Of a stretch of DNA of 64,000 nt, positions 10,181-18,991 are shown one piece after another. Below the pieces are notes generated by a model that saw nothing but the letters and a program-made list of their open reading frames with translations, had not been told where the DNA came from and did no database searches. Made by a program: the position numbers and the translations under genes. This stretch comes from Betaproteobacteria bacterium (GTDB lineage Bacteria > Pseudomonadota > Gammaproteobacteria > Burkholderiales > Usitatibacteraceae), in contig JAEUMY010000004.1 of the NCBI GenBank assembly GCA_016791265.1, forward strand, positions 186,001-250,000, written 5' to 3'. Numbering within the stretch: position 1 is the first letter of the stretch; each line of letters starts with the position of its first letter.

Positions 10181-10194
10181 GACGTGAACGTCTT

Positions 10195-10206
10195 GCGAAT
10201 ATTCGC
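10195..10206. repeat. GCGAATATTCGC palindrome, exact, intergenic
   Basis: In the 28-bp gap between ppa (upstream) and the GNAT gene; flanks extend it to the 16-bp palindrome TTGCGAATATTCGCAA. Confidence 0.95.
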
Positions 10207-10208
10207 AA

Positions 10209-10757
10209 TCAATAACGCGGCTTTTTCCGGGCCGACTTGAAGCGCTTCACGCCATCGAGAACGGCTGTCTTGGCCTCCTCCGGCCCGACCCAACCCTCGA
10301 CCTTCACCCACTTGCCCTTCTCCAGATCTTTGTAGTGGGCGAAGAAATGGGCGATCTGGTTTTGCACGATCTCGGGCAGATCGCGCGGCGTCTGCACGTT
10401 GCGATAGATCGAGATGAGCTTGTCGATGGGCACCGCGAGCAGCTTCTCGTCATCGCCCGCTTCATCCGTCATCTTCAGCATGCCGAGCGGCCGGCAGCGC
10501 ACCACCACGCCTGGGATCAGCGGATACGGCGTGACGACCAGCACATCCACCGGGTCGCCGTCGCCGGAGAGCGTGTGGGGGATGTAGCCGTAGTTGCAGG
10601 GGTAGTGCATGGCGGTGGACATGAAGCGATCCACGAAGAGCGCGCCCGTTTCCTTGTCGAGCTCGTACTTGATGGGATCGCCGTTCATCGGGATTTCGAT
10701 GACGACGTTGAAATCGTTGGGAATGTCGCGTCCGGAGGTGACTCGGTCGAGGTTCAT
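10209..10757 (-). CDS. ppa: Inorganic pyrophosphatase
   Basis: Family I soluble pyrophosphatase, which hydrolyses PPi to phosphate and pulls biosynthetic reactions forward. 182 residues, the normal bacterial length. The signature [10 protein letters not shown] with its metal-binding aspartates is present, together with [10 protein letters not shown] and the substrate lysine in [13 protein letters not shown] at 10757 gives [13 protein letters not shown]. The gene stands alone apart from the GNAT gene downstream. Nothing unusual. Confidence 0.97.
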   Translation of the reverse strand: MNLDRVTSGRDIPNDFNVVIEIPMNGDPIKYELDKETGALFVDRFMSTAMHYPCNYGYIPHTLSGDGDPVDVLVVTPYPLIPGVVVRCRPLGMLKMTDEAGDDEKLLAVPIDKLISIYRNVQTPRDLPEIVQNQIAHFFAHYKDLEKGKWVKVEGWVGPEEAKTAVLDGVKRFKSARKKPRY

Positions 10758-10922
10758 GGGGGCTTTTCAAGAGGTGGAAAACGCTTTACCCTACGCCCCA
10801 GTGGAGCCGTCTGCGTGTTCCGGATTCTCGCAAGGCAGCGTGATCGGGATCGGGCAGCGACACCGAAGCGTTGGATCAACCTCGATTATCGCGTACCTGT
10901 GACATCTTCGAGAAGGAGCCCC

Positions 10923-11633
10923 GTGCAAGCCAGCCATCGCCCCGCCCGCGTGAAGCAGCAGCGGCCGAGCCGTACCCAACAACGGTATGAACAACGCGCG
11001 GACCCGCCTGACTTCGACGAGGACCATCTGGAACTGACGCTCGCGCAGACGGATTCGACACGGCGCTTTCCCCTCATCCTGACGCTGGACACCAACGGCA
11101 TTCCGCATCGCTGGATCAACTGGCAACATGCGGTGTGGTACTACGCGAAGAACCGCGTGGCGTGGGAAACCGGCTCGGAGGCGTTCACCGTTTCGGGGGG
11201 GCGCTGCCGGCACACCGGTGAGACATCGCGCATCACGGCCGCATCGATCATCGCCATCAAGGGCAAGGCGATGGCGATCAAGGGCTTCAACCAGGTGCCG
11301 CCGCTCAACAACCGCGAACTTTTTCATCGTGATCGTCACGTCTGCGGCTATTGCGGCGGACTCTTCTCGCACTTCAAGCTGACGCGCGACCACATCATTC
11401 CCTACTCGCGCGGCGGCCATGACACATGGATGAATGTGGTGACCGCCTGCCGCGGTTGCAATGAGAAGAAAGGCAGCCGGTTGCCGGAAGAAGCGCGGAT
11501 GGAGCTGATCTACGCGCCCTATGTGCCCAATCGCGCGGAATTCCTGATCCTCGCCAATCGCCGCATCCTCGCCGACCAGATGGAATTTCTGAAGCAGCAT
11601 GTCGCGGCGAATAGCCGCGTGCATCTGGCTTGA
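10923..11633 (+). CDS. HNH endonuclease
   Basis: 236 residues from a GTG start. I chose GTG at 10923 because AAGGAG lies just upstream at 10913-10918 and no ATG occurs before the conserved core; the frame is open further upstream only as a shadow of ppa. The catalytic module is near residues 140-185: CGYCGG, then TRDHIIPYSRGG with the HNH histidines, a conserved Asn, and a second CxxC (CRGC), making a zinc-stabilised HNH fold. This class of stand-alone HNH protein is common and chromosomal in betaproteobacteria; its substrate is not known. No phage or restriction partner is nearby. Confidence 0.85.
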   Translation: MQASHRPARVKQQRPSRTQQRYEQRADPPDFDEDHLELTLAQTDSTRRFPLILTLDTNGIPHRWINWQHAVWYYAKNRVAWETGSEAFTVSGGRCRHTGETSRITAASIIAIKGKAMAIKGFNQVPPLNNRELFHRDRHVCGYCGGLFSHFKLTRDHIIPYSRGGHDTWMNVVTACRGCNEKKGSRLPEEARMELIYAPYVPNRAEFLILANRRILADQMEFLKQHVAANSRVHLA

Positions 11634-11675
11634 TCCGCCTGCGGCCCGCCGCGCACACCTCGCCCGAGGGCCGTG

Positions 11676-12716
11676 TCAGCCTTGCCTTTCCAACAGCATG
11701 GCGTCGCCGTAGCTGAAGAATCGGTAGTGTTGGCTGATGGCGTGCTCGTACGCCTTGCGAATATTCGCATGCCCGGCGAAGGCCGCGACCAGCATGAGCA
11801 GCGTTGATTTCGGCAAGTGAAAGTTGGTGATCATCCGATCCACGGTCTGAAAGCGAAAGCCGGGCTGGATGAAAAGCCGCGTCATCGCCTCACCCGCCAA
11901 CAGTTCGCCCGTGAGTGACGCGGCCTCCAATGTACGGACCGCGGTCGTTCCCACGGCAAGCACCCGCCCGCCGCGCGCCTTCGCGGCCTGGACCTGCGCA
12001 ATCGTCTCGGGCAGCACGCGATACCACTCTTCGTGCATGACGTGGGTCGCGAGATCGTCTCCGCGCACCGGTTGAAAGGTGCCGGCGCCTACATGCAGCG
12101 TCACGTAGGCGAGTTCCGCACCCTTTGATCGCAGCGCGGCGAGCAGGGCCTCATCGAAGTGCAGTCCCGCCGTCGGCGCGGCCACCGCACCCGGGTGGCG
12201 CGCATACACCGTCTGGTAGCGGCCGTCATCTTCGGCATCCGGCGCGTGGGTGATGTAAGGCGGCAGCGGCGTGGACCCGTGCCGCGCGAGCTGATCCAGC
12301 ACGGATTCGTCACCCGCGAAGGCCAGCTCATAGAGATCCTCATGACGGCCACGCACCTCGGCGCGCACGGAGTTGGCGAGCAGAAGCGCCGTTCCCGGCC
12401 GGGGCGACTTGCTCGCCCGCACATGGGCGAGCGCTCGATGCGCGTCCAGCACGCGCTCGACTAGCACCTCGACTTTGCCGCCACTGGCCTTTTCACCCCA
12501 CAGTCGCGCCTTGATGACCTGGGTGTCGTTGAATACCAGCACGTCGCCCCGGTTCACCAACTCAAGCAAATGCGGAAAGCGCCGATCAGCCAAGTGTCCG
12601 GTGCGCCCGTCCAGATGCAAGAGGCGACTCGCCGAGCGTTCGCGCGGCGGATGCTGGGCGATCAATTCCGGCGGCAAGTCGTAATCGAAGTCGGCGAGAG
12701 AGCGTGACGCGGTCAT
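11676..12716 (-). CDS. queA: S-adenosylmethionine:tRNA ribosyltransferase-isomerase
   Basis: Adds the cyclopentene ring in queuosine synthesis at the tRNA wobble position. 346 residues from the ATG at 12716 ([20 protein letters not shown]), which matches the family N-terminus; the frame is open 23 codons further upstream but those residues look like shadow sequence. Hallmarks: [35 protein letters not shown] and HEEWYRV, and near the C-terminus the [18 protein letters not shown] block. Usually queA sits with tgt and yajC; here it stands alone beside a tRNA gene. A palindrome copy encodes ANIR close to its C-terminus. Confidence 0.96.
   Translation of the reverse strand: MTASRSLADFDYDLPPELIAQHPPRERSASRLLHLDGRTGHLADRRFPHLLELVNRGDVLVFNDTQVIKARLWGEKASGGKVEVLVERVLDAHRALAHVRASKSPRPGTALLLANSVRAEVRGRHEDLYELAFAGDESVLDQLARHGSTPLPPYITHAPDAEDDGRYQTVYARHPGAVAAPTAGLHFDEALLAALRSKGAELAYVTLHVGAGTFQPVRGDDLATHVMHEEWYRVLPETIAQVQAAKARGGRVLAVGTTAVRTLEAASLTGELLAGEAMTRLFIQPGFRFQTVDRMITNFHLPKSTLLMLVAAFAGHANIRKAYEHAISQHYRFFSYGDAMLLERQG
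11757..11768. repeat. GCGAATATTCGC palindrome, exact, in queA
   Basis: Codon-aligned in queA, encoding ANIR about 27 codons before the stop. Confidence 0.95.
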
Positions 12717-12828
12717 GTTGGAGGATCGGCTGTGCGGAGAGTGGCAGCAAGGCGCCCCAACGGCATGGACGCGCAAGGGTGACAAGTGGGCGGCATAAGC
12801 GGGCAGAGGACCTCGAAGGGCTTTCCGC

Positions 12829-12840
12829 TATAATGCGCCC
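12829..12840 (+). promoter_or_regulatory. Promoter -10 and GC-rich discriminator for tRNA-Leu
   Basis: A perfect TATAAT (12829-12834) is followed by GCGCCC. A GC-rich discriminator after the -10 box is typical of stringently controlled tRNA and rRNA promoters. I see no good -35 box. It would give a leader of about 105 nt before the tRNA. Confidence 0.6.
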
Positions 12841-12945
12841 TCGCAAAATACGCGGCGCGGGATGCTAGCACGCATGCCCCGACTCTCCGCGACTGGCGCG
12901 ACGCCGCTACCCGTCGACCAGCTTCTTGCGAGAAGGTGACCCCTT

Positions 12946-13032
12946 GCCGGGATGGCGGAACTGGTAGACGCACGGGACTCAAAATCCCGCGCTGGCGACA
13001 GCGTGCCGGTTCGATTCCGGCTCCCGGCACCA
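12946..13032 (+). tRNA. tRNA-Leu (anticodon CAA)
   Basis: 87 nt with encoded CCA. The acceptor stem GCCGGGA (12946-12952) pairs with TCCCGGC (13022-13028). The anticodon arm is CGGGA - CTCAAAA - TCCCG with anticodon CAA at 12980-12982. The long variable arm (class II) and the T-arm GCCGGTTCGATTCCGGC are present. Reads UUG codons. No integrase or attachment-site duplication is visible next to it. Confidence 0.97.
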
Positions 13033-13091
13033 CAGGATGAACTCCGGCATGACCAGCGAGTCTGACCGGTTTCCAATGAACGGAACGCCCC

Positions 13092-13577
13092 ATGACATTC
13101 AAAGCTCTTGCCGTTGCTTCGCTGACCCTGCTCGCTTTAGGCCCCGCCCAGGCGCGCAACAGCACACTCACCCTGAACGATATCGGCTGGCTCGCAGGCT
13201 GTTGGAAAGCGAAGCCGGGCGAAAACCGCGTCAACAACATGGAGCAATGGTCCAAGCCGTTCGGCAACGCGATGATGGGTGTGGGCGCGGAACTCAAAGC
13301 CGGGCAATTGACGTCTTGGGAGCACATGAAGATCGAGTCAAGCAAGGGCAGCGCACTCAAGCTGGTGGTCAGACCCCATAACAAGAAGGAAGTCGAGTTC
13401 TCCCTGACCGGCACCAAAGCTGAGCTGCTCACCTTCGAAAACGAGAAAAACGACTTCCCACAAAAGATCACCTACCGCAGGGAAAAGGACGGGTCGCTGG
13501 AAATTCGCATCGATGGCAAGGTGAAGTCCGTGCATCAGGCCGCGCTCTTCCCAATGGTACGCATGCCCTGCGAGTAA
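13092..13577 (+). CDS. Exported DUF6265-like protein
   Basis: 161 residues. A clear signal peptide (MTFKALAVASLTLLALGPAQA) suggests export to the periplasm. The mature part starts with IGWLAGCWKA and continues with a MEQWSKPFGNAMMGVG block, the pattern I associate with DUF6265 proteins, whose fold is lipocalin-like and whose role is unknown. It begins 60 bp after tRNA-Leu and ends at a strong bidirectional terminator shared with panD. Confidence 0.75.
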   Translation: MTFKALAVASLTLLALGPAQARNSTLTLNDIGWLAGCWKAKPGENRVNNMEQWSKPFGNAMMGVGAELKAGQLTSWEHMKIESSKGSALKLVVRPHNKKEVEFSLTGTKAELLTFENEKNDFPQKITYRREKDGSLEIRIDGKVKSVHQAALFPMVRMPCE

Positions 13578-13594
13578 GTTGCCCGCGACAACAC

Positions 13595-13632
13595 CCAACA
13601 AAAAAGGCAGCCACGGCTGCCTTTTTTGTTGG
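13595..13632. terminator. Bidirectional intrinsic terminator
   Basis: Near-perfect hairpin: CCAACAAAAAAGGCAGCC, a two-base loop, then GGCTGCCTTTTTTGTTGG. A T-run follows the GC stem on both strands. It lies between the convergent DUF6265 gene and panD and should stop both. Confidence 0.93.
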
Positions 13633-13646
13633 GGCCATCGGGCCTG

Positions 13647-14027
13647 TCAAGCCATCTGCACCGGAATTTGCGCACGCTTGTCCTTGATGCGGTTCTTCTC
13701 GTCCACGTACACCAAGTCGGGCTGGTAATTGTTCAACTCAATCTCATTGTAGACGGCGTAACTCGCGATGATGAGGAGATCGCCGGGCGCCGCTCTGCGG
13801 GCTGCGGCACCGTTGACCGAAATAATGCCGGAACCACGCTGCGCCGAGATGGCGTAGGTGGTGAAGCGCTCGCCGTTGTCGACGTTGTAGATGTCGATCT
13901 GCTGATACTCCTTGATGTCGGCCGCATCGAGCAGGTTCTGGTCAATGGCGCACGAGCCCTCGTAGTGCAGCTCGGAATGCGTGCAAGTGACGCGGTGCAG
14001 CTTGGATTTCAGCATGGTGCGTTGCAT
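13647..14027 (-). CDS. panD: Aspartate 1-decarboxylase
   Basis: Makes beta-alanine for pantothenate. 126 residues from the ATG at 14027 ([13 protein letters not shown]), preceded by a strong GGAGG ribosome site; a longer frame to 14054 is not needed. The self-cleavage site that creates the pyruvoyl cofactor is present as YEGSCAID (Gly-Ser), with the conserved Lys and Tyr residues nearby. panC lies upstream on the same strand, 217 bp away, but panB is not in the cluster. Confidence 0.96.
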   Translation of the reverse strand: MQRTMLKSKLHRVTCTHSELHYEGSCAIDQNLLDAADIKEYQQIDIYNVDNGERFTTYAISAQRGSGIISVNGAAARRAAPGDLLIIASYAVYNEIELNNYQPDLVYVDEKNRIKDKRAQIPVQMA

Positions 14028-14081
14028 CTCATCCTCCGACGGAACGTCGATCAAGTGACCCGGATTCTAATCAGCGCCTTC

Positions 14082-14095
14082 AGAGCAATTGCTCT
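14082..14095. promoter_or_regulatory. 14-bp perfect palindrome upstream of panD, possible operator
   Basis: AGAGCAATTGCTCT is a perfect inverted repeat 55 bp upstream of panD. On the panD strand it is followed by TAGAAT (plus-strand 14064-14069), a plausible -10 box, so the palindrome would cover the -35 region. Regulator unknown; the role is inference. Confidence 0.45.
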
Positions 14096-14244
14096 AAATT
14101 CGTGGGCATCGCCACACTGACAGCGGCGGATCGAAATCATTCCGGATCAAGCGGGCCGCGTAGGCTATCACGGCCGATATTGCATCGCAACAAATCACCC
14201 TGGCAAATTGGAAAACCCACGAAAAATCAATACTGATCAATTAG

Positions 14245-15075
14245 TTAAAGCGAGAGTTCCACATTATCGATGAGCCGCGTCGACCCGAGGCGCGCGGCTG
14301 CCAGCAGCACCAGACTGCGGTCTGCGGCCGTTGCCGGCTCAAGATCGGACTGCCGCCGGACTGTGATGTAGTCGGGCTGCCAACCACGCGCGACCAACGC
14401 CGCGACGGACGCCGCCTCCAGTTGCGAATATTCGCGTTGGCCGGCGCGGATGGCGTCCACCATGCGGCGAAGCTCGGCATTCAGCCACGGCGCCTCCGCG
14501 CGCTCGGTGACAGAGAGGTAACCGTTGCGGGACGAGAGCGCCAAACCGTCGTCTGCGCGGCTGGTCGGTGCGAAGACCAATTCGATGGGCAGACTGAACT
14601 GCGTCACCAGCCCTTCGATGACCTTGCACTGCTGATAATCCTTGCGCCCGAACACCGCGACCTGGGGCTGGACCATGCCGAACAGTTTCAACACCACCGT
14701 CGCGACCCCACGGAAGTGGCCAGGACGCGCTACCCCGTCCAGGATGTGCTGGATCGGGCCGGGATCGACGGTGCAGGACTGCGGCGCCGGATACATTTCG
14801 CTCTCATCCGGCGCGAACACGATGCTGACGCCCGCCGCTTCGCATTGGACACAGTCATCGCCGAGCGTGCGCGGGTAGCGGTCGAAATCCTCGCTGGGCC
14901 CGAACTGCAGTCGATTGACGAATATGCTCACCACTGTGCAGGCCGCGTGGCGCGCCGCGATGCGAGTGAGATCAAGGTGCCCCGTGTGCAGGTTGCCCAT
15001 GGTTGGCACGAATCCGACTCGGCGTTCCGCCGCCAGTCGGCGCCGCAATTCCGCGACAGTGTGAATGACGTCCAT
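14245..15075 (-). CDS. panC: Pantothenate synthetase
   Basis: Condenses pantoate with beta-alanine using ATP. 276 residues, normal length. The nucleotidyltransferase HIGH-type motif is seen in FVPTMGNLHTGHLDL, with VSIFVNRLQFGPSEDF and the second motif FGRKDYQQCKVI, then SSRNGYLS for KMSKS-like ATP binding. It is followed in the same direction by panD and preceded by dgk only 5 bp away. It contains one palindrome copy (REYSQ). Confidence 0.97.
   Translation of the reverse strand: MDVIHTVAELRRRLAAERRVGFVPTMGNLHTGHLDLTRIAARHAACTVVSIFVNRLQFGPSEDFDRYPRTLGDDCVQCEAAGVSIVFAPDESEMYPAPQSCTVDPGPIQHILDGVARPGHFRGVATVVLKLFGMVQPQVAVFGRKDYQQCKVIEGLVTQFSLPIELVFAPTSRADDGLALSSRNGYLSVTERAEAPWLNAELRRMVDAIRAGQREYSQLEAASVAALVARGWQPDYITVRRQSDLEPATAADRSLVLLAAARLGSTRLIDNVELSL
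14424..14435. repeat. GCGAATATTCGC palindrome, exact, in panC
   Basis: Within panC in the frame that encodes REYSQ. Confidence 0.95.
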
Positions 15076-15080
15076 GCGAT

Positions 15081-15713
15081 TCAGCCGAGATTGAAAAACT
15101 CGCGCCCGCCCTTTTGCGCCTGCACCCGGTCGACGAGCATGTCGAGATGCGCCGCGTTCTCGGCGAAGTTGAGATTGGCGCTGTTGACGATGAGGAGCGG
15201 ACTTTCACTGTAGTCGTAAAAGTAGCGGGTATAGGCGTCCGACAGCCGGGCGAGATAGTCCTCGGAAATGCCGCGTTCCATCGGAATGCCCCGCCGCTGA
15301 ATGCGCGTCATGAGCGTCTCGACCGGCGCCTGCAGATGAATGACGAGGTCCGGCGCCGCCGCTTGCGGTTTCAGATGCTGATAGAGCTGGGCGTACAGCG
15401 AATATTCGTCATCATCCAGCGTGAGCCGCGCGAAGAGCGGATCCTTGGCCAGCATGAAGTCGGCGACGGTGCGGCTCTGAAACAGTCCCGGCTGCTTCAC
15501 CGCCGCCAACTGATTCACCCGCTGGAACAGGAAGAACATCTGGGTAGCCAGCGCATGGCGGCGCATGTCGCGGTAGAACTGCGGCAAAAAAGGATTGGCA
15601 TCCGAATCCTCCAGCATCAGCTCGGCGCCGAAGCGCTCCGCGAGCAATCGCGCCAGCGTGGTCTTGCCGCAGCCGATCGGGCCTTCCACGACGACATAGT
15701 GGAATCGGATCAC
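15081..15713 (-). CDS. Deoxynucleoside kinase (dAdo/dGuo kinase type)
   Basis: Phosphorylates deoxynucleosides for salvage. 210 residues from a GTG at 15713 that overlaps the folK stop by four bases (GTGA); that start puts the strand and P-loop (VVEGPIGCGKTTLARLL) where the family has them. The longer frame to 15755 is a read-through of folK. Other marks: the substrate-binding Glu-Asp region MLEDSDANPFLPQFY, the ADFMLAKDPLFARL block and the lid IQRRGIPMERGI. The gene order folK-dgk is common in betaproteobacteria. It holds a one-mismatch palindrome copy (DEYSL). Confidence 0.93.
   Translation of the reverse strand: MIRFHYVVVEGPIGCGKTTLARLLAERFGAELMLEDSDANPFLPQFYRDMRRHALATQMFFLFQRVNQLAAVKQPGLFQSRTVADFMLAKDPLFARLTLDDDEYSLYAQLYQHLKPQAAAPDLVIHLQAPVETLMTRIQRRGIPMERGISEDYLARLSDAYTRYFYDYSESPLLIVNSANLNFAENAAHLDMLVDRVQAQKGGREFFNLG
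15398..15409. repeat. GCGAATATTCGT, one-mismatch copy, in the deoxynucleoside kinase gene
   Basis: One base differs. It encodes DEYSL in the kinase, the same frame as the other EYS copies. Confidence 0.8.
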
Positions 15714-16198
15714 GTTGCCAGCCTCACGCCTTCTCGACCCACGTTCTCGAGACAATGGCCGACCGAACCCAAACCCGGGATGACCGCATCGGGCGCCAAT
15801 TCCGCCAGTGGCACCAGCACGAACGCGCGCTGATGCATGCGCGGATGCGGCAGGGTCAGCGCGGGCGAGTCCAGCGCAAGGTCGTCAAACAGCAGGAGAT
15901 CGAGGTCCAACGTGCGCGGACCGTTCGGAACGCCCCGGGATCGACCCTGCGCAGCCTCGATGTCGCGCAGCCGCCAGAACAGTGTCTCGGGGTCCGACGT
16001 GGTATCCAGCGCGGCCACCGCATTGATGAATGTCGGCTGATCCATGATCCCCACCGGCTCGGTGAGATAAAGCGACGAGGCGCGCAGTTGTCGGGAATCG
16101 GGAAGCGCGGCAAGCGCCGCCAGTGCGCGACGCACCTGCTCGCGCGGATTGTCCAGATTGCTGCCCAACGCGATGAACGCGCGATGGCAGGCCGCCAT
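15710..16198 (-). CDS. folK: 2-amino-4-hydroxy-6-hydroxymethyldihydropteridine pyrophosphokinase
   Basis: Transfers pyrophosphate to the pterin in folate synthesis. 162 residues. Family marks: IALGSNLDNPREQ at the start, the loop GPRTLDLDLLLFDD and LPHPRMHQRAFVLVPL. It overlaps pcnB by one base upstream (TGATG) and the kinase downstream by four, so the three genes form one coupled unit. Confidence 0.96.
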   Translation of the reverse strand: MAACHRAFIALGSNLDNPREQVRRALAALAALPDSRQLRASSLYLTEPVGIMDQPTFINAVAALDTTSDPETLFWRLRDIEAAQGRSRGVPNGPRTLDLDLLLFDDLALDSPALTLPHPRMHQRAFVLVPLAELAPDAVIPGLGSVGHCLENVGREGVRLAT

Positions 16199-17592
16199 CA
16201 GCCCTGCTCCCCCTGAGCATTCGTCTCGCCTTGCGCGTCGGCTTCTCCGAGGCCATTCCGGCCGCCGCCACCCGTGCGTCGACCACGGCGGCGGCGTTTT
16301 TTCTTCGGGCCGTCGTCTTGCAGCAGCATCGATTTCCGCATGTCCTCGTCAGCATCCTGGAACCGGGTCCACCAGTCGGCCAGCTCCATCGGGACATCGC
16401 CAGCCTCGGCCCGCAGAACGAGAAAGTCGTAGCAAGCGCGAAAGCGCGGATGCGTAAGCAACCGATACGGACGGCCCCCGCCACGCTGCAGGAATCGGGG
16501 TTGCGCGACCCAGAGCTCCTTCATCGTCGCGTCAAGTTTGCGCGGGATGGCGAGAAAGCGCCGCTGCGCCTCCAACACGCCGTCCATCGCTTCATGCCAG
16601 AGCACCTGCTGCGGAAGCGTGCCGCCGTCCGCCGCGCGAATTCGCCGATCCACCAGCGGCCACAACAACGCGGCCAGCAGGAAGGCTGGCGACACGCCCT
16701 TGTCCGCGGCGATGCGCTCGTCGGTACGGGCGAGTGCGAGCTCGACGAATCGCCGCGCGGAATCATCCTTGAACAACTCATCGAGAAACGGCAGCAGATT
16801 CCGATGCAGGCCCAACGCTCTCAATCGGGCGAGGCACGCCGCCGCCTGGCCCGACAGCAGCATCTTCAGCAATTCATCAAACAACCGGGCCGCTGGCACG
16901 TTGTCCAGCAGCGGCGCCAACCGTGAAATCGGCGCTTCCGTCTTGGCATCGATCCTGAATTCGAGCTTCGCGGCGAGGCGCGCGGCGCGCAGCATGCGCA
17001 CCGGGTCTTCGCGATAGCGCGCCTCGGGATCGCCGATCATGACCAGCCGACGCGCCTTCAAGTCGTCGACCCCTGACAGGTAGTCCCACACCTCGTCGCG
17101 CTCCGGATCGTAGAAGAGCGCGTTCACCGTGAAGTCACGGCGGATGGCGTCCTCCTCCTGGCTCCCGAAGACGTTGTCGCGGAGCAGCCGTCCGTGCTCG
17201 TCGGCGCGGGCGTCGTCCTCGTCGGCTTCGCTGCGCTCGTGATTAGCGCGAAACGTGGAGACCTCCACCGTCTCCTGACCGAACATGACGTGGACCAGAC
17301 GGAACCGGCGGCCGATGATGCGCGCGCGGCGAAACACGGCGCGCACCTGCTCGGGTGTGGCATCGGTGGCGACGTCAAAGTCCTTGGGCTGACGCCCCAA
17401 CATCAGATCGCGTACCGCGCCGCCGACCACGAAGGCCTTGTAGCCTTCGGCATGCAGGCCTTCGCACACCCGAATCGCGCCCGCGCTGATGGCGCCGTGG
17501 TCGATCTTGTGCTTGTCAGCGCGGAAAATGCGCGGGTTGTGCAGGTCGGGCTTCTTGCGGCCCAGCACGCGGGAAATGAATTGCTTGATCAT
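16198..17592 (-). CDS. pcnB: Poly(A) polymerase I
   Basis: Adds poly(A) tails that speed RNA decay. 464 residues in the class II nucleotidyltransferase family: the head domain has FVVGGAVRDLMLGRQPKDFD with the catalytic DxD, then RRDFTVNALFYDP and the RNA-binding region YREDPVRMLRAARLAAKLEF. The C-terminus is a basic low-complexity tail (KKKRRRRGRR) as in E. coli PcnB, which argues for poly(A) polymerase over CCA-adding enzyme. It overlaps the HAD gene upstream by four bases and folK downstream by one. Confidence 0.93.
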   Translation of the reverse strand: MIKQFISRVLGRKKPDLHNPRIFRADKHKIDHGAISAGAIRVCEGLHAEGYKAFVVGGAVRDLMLGRQPKDFDVATDATPEQVRAVFRRARIIGRRFRLVHVMFGQETVEVSTFRANHERSEADEDDARADEHGRLLRDNVFGSQEEDAIRRDFTVNALFYDPERDEVWDYLSGVDDLKARRLVMIGDPEARYREDPVRMLRAARLAAKLEFRIDAKTEAPISRLAPLLDNVPAARLFDELLKMLLSGQAAACLARLRALGLHRNLLPFLDELFKDDSARRFVELALARTDERIAADKGVSPAFLLAALLWPLVDRRIRAADGGTLPQQVLWHEAMDGVLEAQRRFLAIPRKLDATMKELWVAQPRFLQRGGGRPYRLLTHPRFRACYDFLVLRAEAGDVPMELADWWTRFQDADEDMRKSMLLQDDGPKKKRRRRGRRTGGGGRNGLGEADAQGETNAQGEQG

Positions 17593-18245
17593 CGGAGGGA
17601 CAGCACCGTCCAGCCTCGAGCCAGGGCATGCGCACGCAGCGTGGGATCGGGATCGACCGCCACGGGGTGGGTCACGGCCTCGAGCAAGGGAATGTCGTTA
17701 TGGGAATCACTGTAAAAGTGGCTTTGGTCGAATGATGACAGGTCGCGCCCCAATCCTGCCAGCCATTGTTTGACGCGCGTGATCTTGCCCGACTGGAACG
17801 CCGGCGTGCCGGCGCCGCGCCCGGTGTAGCCATCGGGCCCGCGCTCGAGCTCCGATGCGATGAGATGCTCGACGCCCAATGCTTCGGCGATGGGTGCTGT
17901 GATGAAGTCGTTGGTCGCCGTGACGATGGCGCAAAGGTCCGCGCGATGCGCGGTTAGCAACTCGCGCGCTTTGGGCAGAATCATCGGCTCGACCGTTTGC
18001 GCCATGTAGCGCGCATGCCAGCCGCGAAGCTCGGTCGCGGACCGGCCCACCAGAGGTCCGGACTGAAACGCGAGGTAGTCGAAAATGTCCAGTGTGCCCG
18101 CCTTGTACTGCGCATAGTAGGCTTCATTGCGCGCCTCGAACGCCGCGCGTTCCAGCACGCCCTCGCGAATGAGAAATTGGGCCCACGCGTAGTCGCTGTC
18201 GCCGGCGAGCAAGGTGTTGTCCAGATCGAAGAGTGCCAGATTCAT
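17589..18245 (-). CDS. HAD family phosphatase (SerB-like subclass IB)
   Basis: 218 residues. Motif I is at the start, ALFDLDNTLLAGDSDYAW, with nucleophile Asp and acid Asp; motif II Thr is in AIVTATNDF, and motif IV is YSDSHNDIPLLEAV. This is the HAD-IB family that includes SerB and small phosphatases; substrates are unknown. It sits between hda and pcnB, a position it keeps in many betaproteobacteria, and overlaps pcnB by four bases. Confidence 0.9.
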   Translation of the reverse strand: MNLALFDLDNTLLAGDSDYAWAQFLIREGVLERAAFEARNEAYYAQYKAGTLDIFDYLAFQSGPLVGRSATELRGWHARYMAQTVEPMILPKARELLTAHRADLCAIVTATNDFITAPIAEALGVEHLIASELERGPDGYTGRGAGTPAFQSGKITRVKQWLAGLGRDLSSFDQSHFYSDSHNDIPLLEAVTHPVAVDPDPTLRAHALARGWTVLSLR

Positions 18246-18253
18246 GGGGCGAT

Positions 18254-18907
18254 TCAGGATTGATTGAGCGCTGCCTTCACCATCGGCAAGGTCACGGGCC
18301 TGCCCGCCTCGAGCGAAAAGCGATCGATGGCATCCAGCATCGCGATGAGGGAACGCATGTCACGCCGGCCATGGCGAAGCAGGTAGCCTGCGATGCCCTC
18401 CGCCAGGGCCATGTCCCGCGCCTCCGCGTGGGCCAGAAGCGCTGCCTGCTTTTCACCGTCCGACAACGGTTTCATATGGTAGGTGAGACCGCTCCCGACG
18501 CGGGTGGAGAGATCCCGCCTGATCGGCAAATCGCGCGAGGCGTGCGACCCGGTGATGAGAAGGCGGGCGTCGCCGCGCTGATTGAAAAGGTTGAACAAGG
18601 CCGCCTGCCCATCCTCGTTCAGCGCATCGACGTCGTCCAGCACATGCAGCGCCCCGGCGGTTGGCGCCGCAGGCACGGCCTTGGCAGCGATCTGCACGGC
18701 GCCGCCGGCCTGACGCAGCACTGCGGCGCACAAGTGCGACTTCCCCGCGCCGGGCTCACCCCAAACGTACAGAATGCGCTCGCGTTCGCGTGCGCCTGCC
18801 GCGGCCAGCGCACGCGCGGCCGCGATGAGTTCGGCATTGGCCCCGATGACGAGGTTGTCGAAGGTGGGCGCGGCGGGAGGAACGAGTTCGAGTAGAAGCT
18901 GCTTCAT
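18254..18907 (-). CDS. hda: DnaA regulatory inactivator Hda
   Basis: AAA+ protein related to DnaA that, with the DNA clamp, triggers hydrolysis of DnaA-bound ATP after initiation. 217 residues from the ATG at 18907 ([18 protein letters not shown]). The N-terminal clamp-binding motif is QLLLEL, the Walker A is [14 protein letters not shown], Walker B is HVLDDVDAL, and the sensor II region [20 protein letters not shown] closes it. The frame stays open upstream against nadA but that is shadow sequence. It is the first gene of the reverse-strand run leading to folK. Confidence 0.93.
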   Translation of the reverse strand: MKQLLLELVPPAAPTFDNLVIGANAELIAAARALAAAGARERERILYVWGEPGAGKSHLCAAVLRQAGGAVQIAAKAVPAAPTAGALHVLDDVDALNEDGQAALFNLFNQRGDARLLITGSHASRDLPIRRDLSTRVGSGLTYHMKPLSDGEKQAALLAHAEARDMALAEGIAGYLLRHGRRDMRSLIAMLDAIDRFSLEAGRPVTLPMVKAALNQS

Positions 18908-18991
18908 GATGTGAGCCGGAAGGGCGCGAATGGTAGCACGCGCCTTCGCGCGATCCGGTCTTCGTCGGCGGGCTTCCGATACACTATTCCA

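Noticed and set aside
10335..10922. Frame open upstream of the HNH gene
   Set aside because: It runs antisense through ppa. A GTG with AAGGAG at 10923 gives the real protein.
12946..13100. Possible integrative element at tRNA-Leu
   Set aside because: No integrase, no direct repeat of the tRNA 3' end, and the following genes are ordinary.
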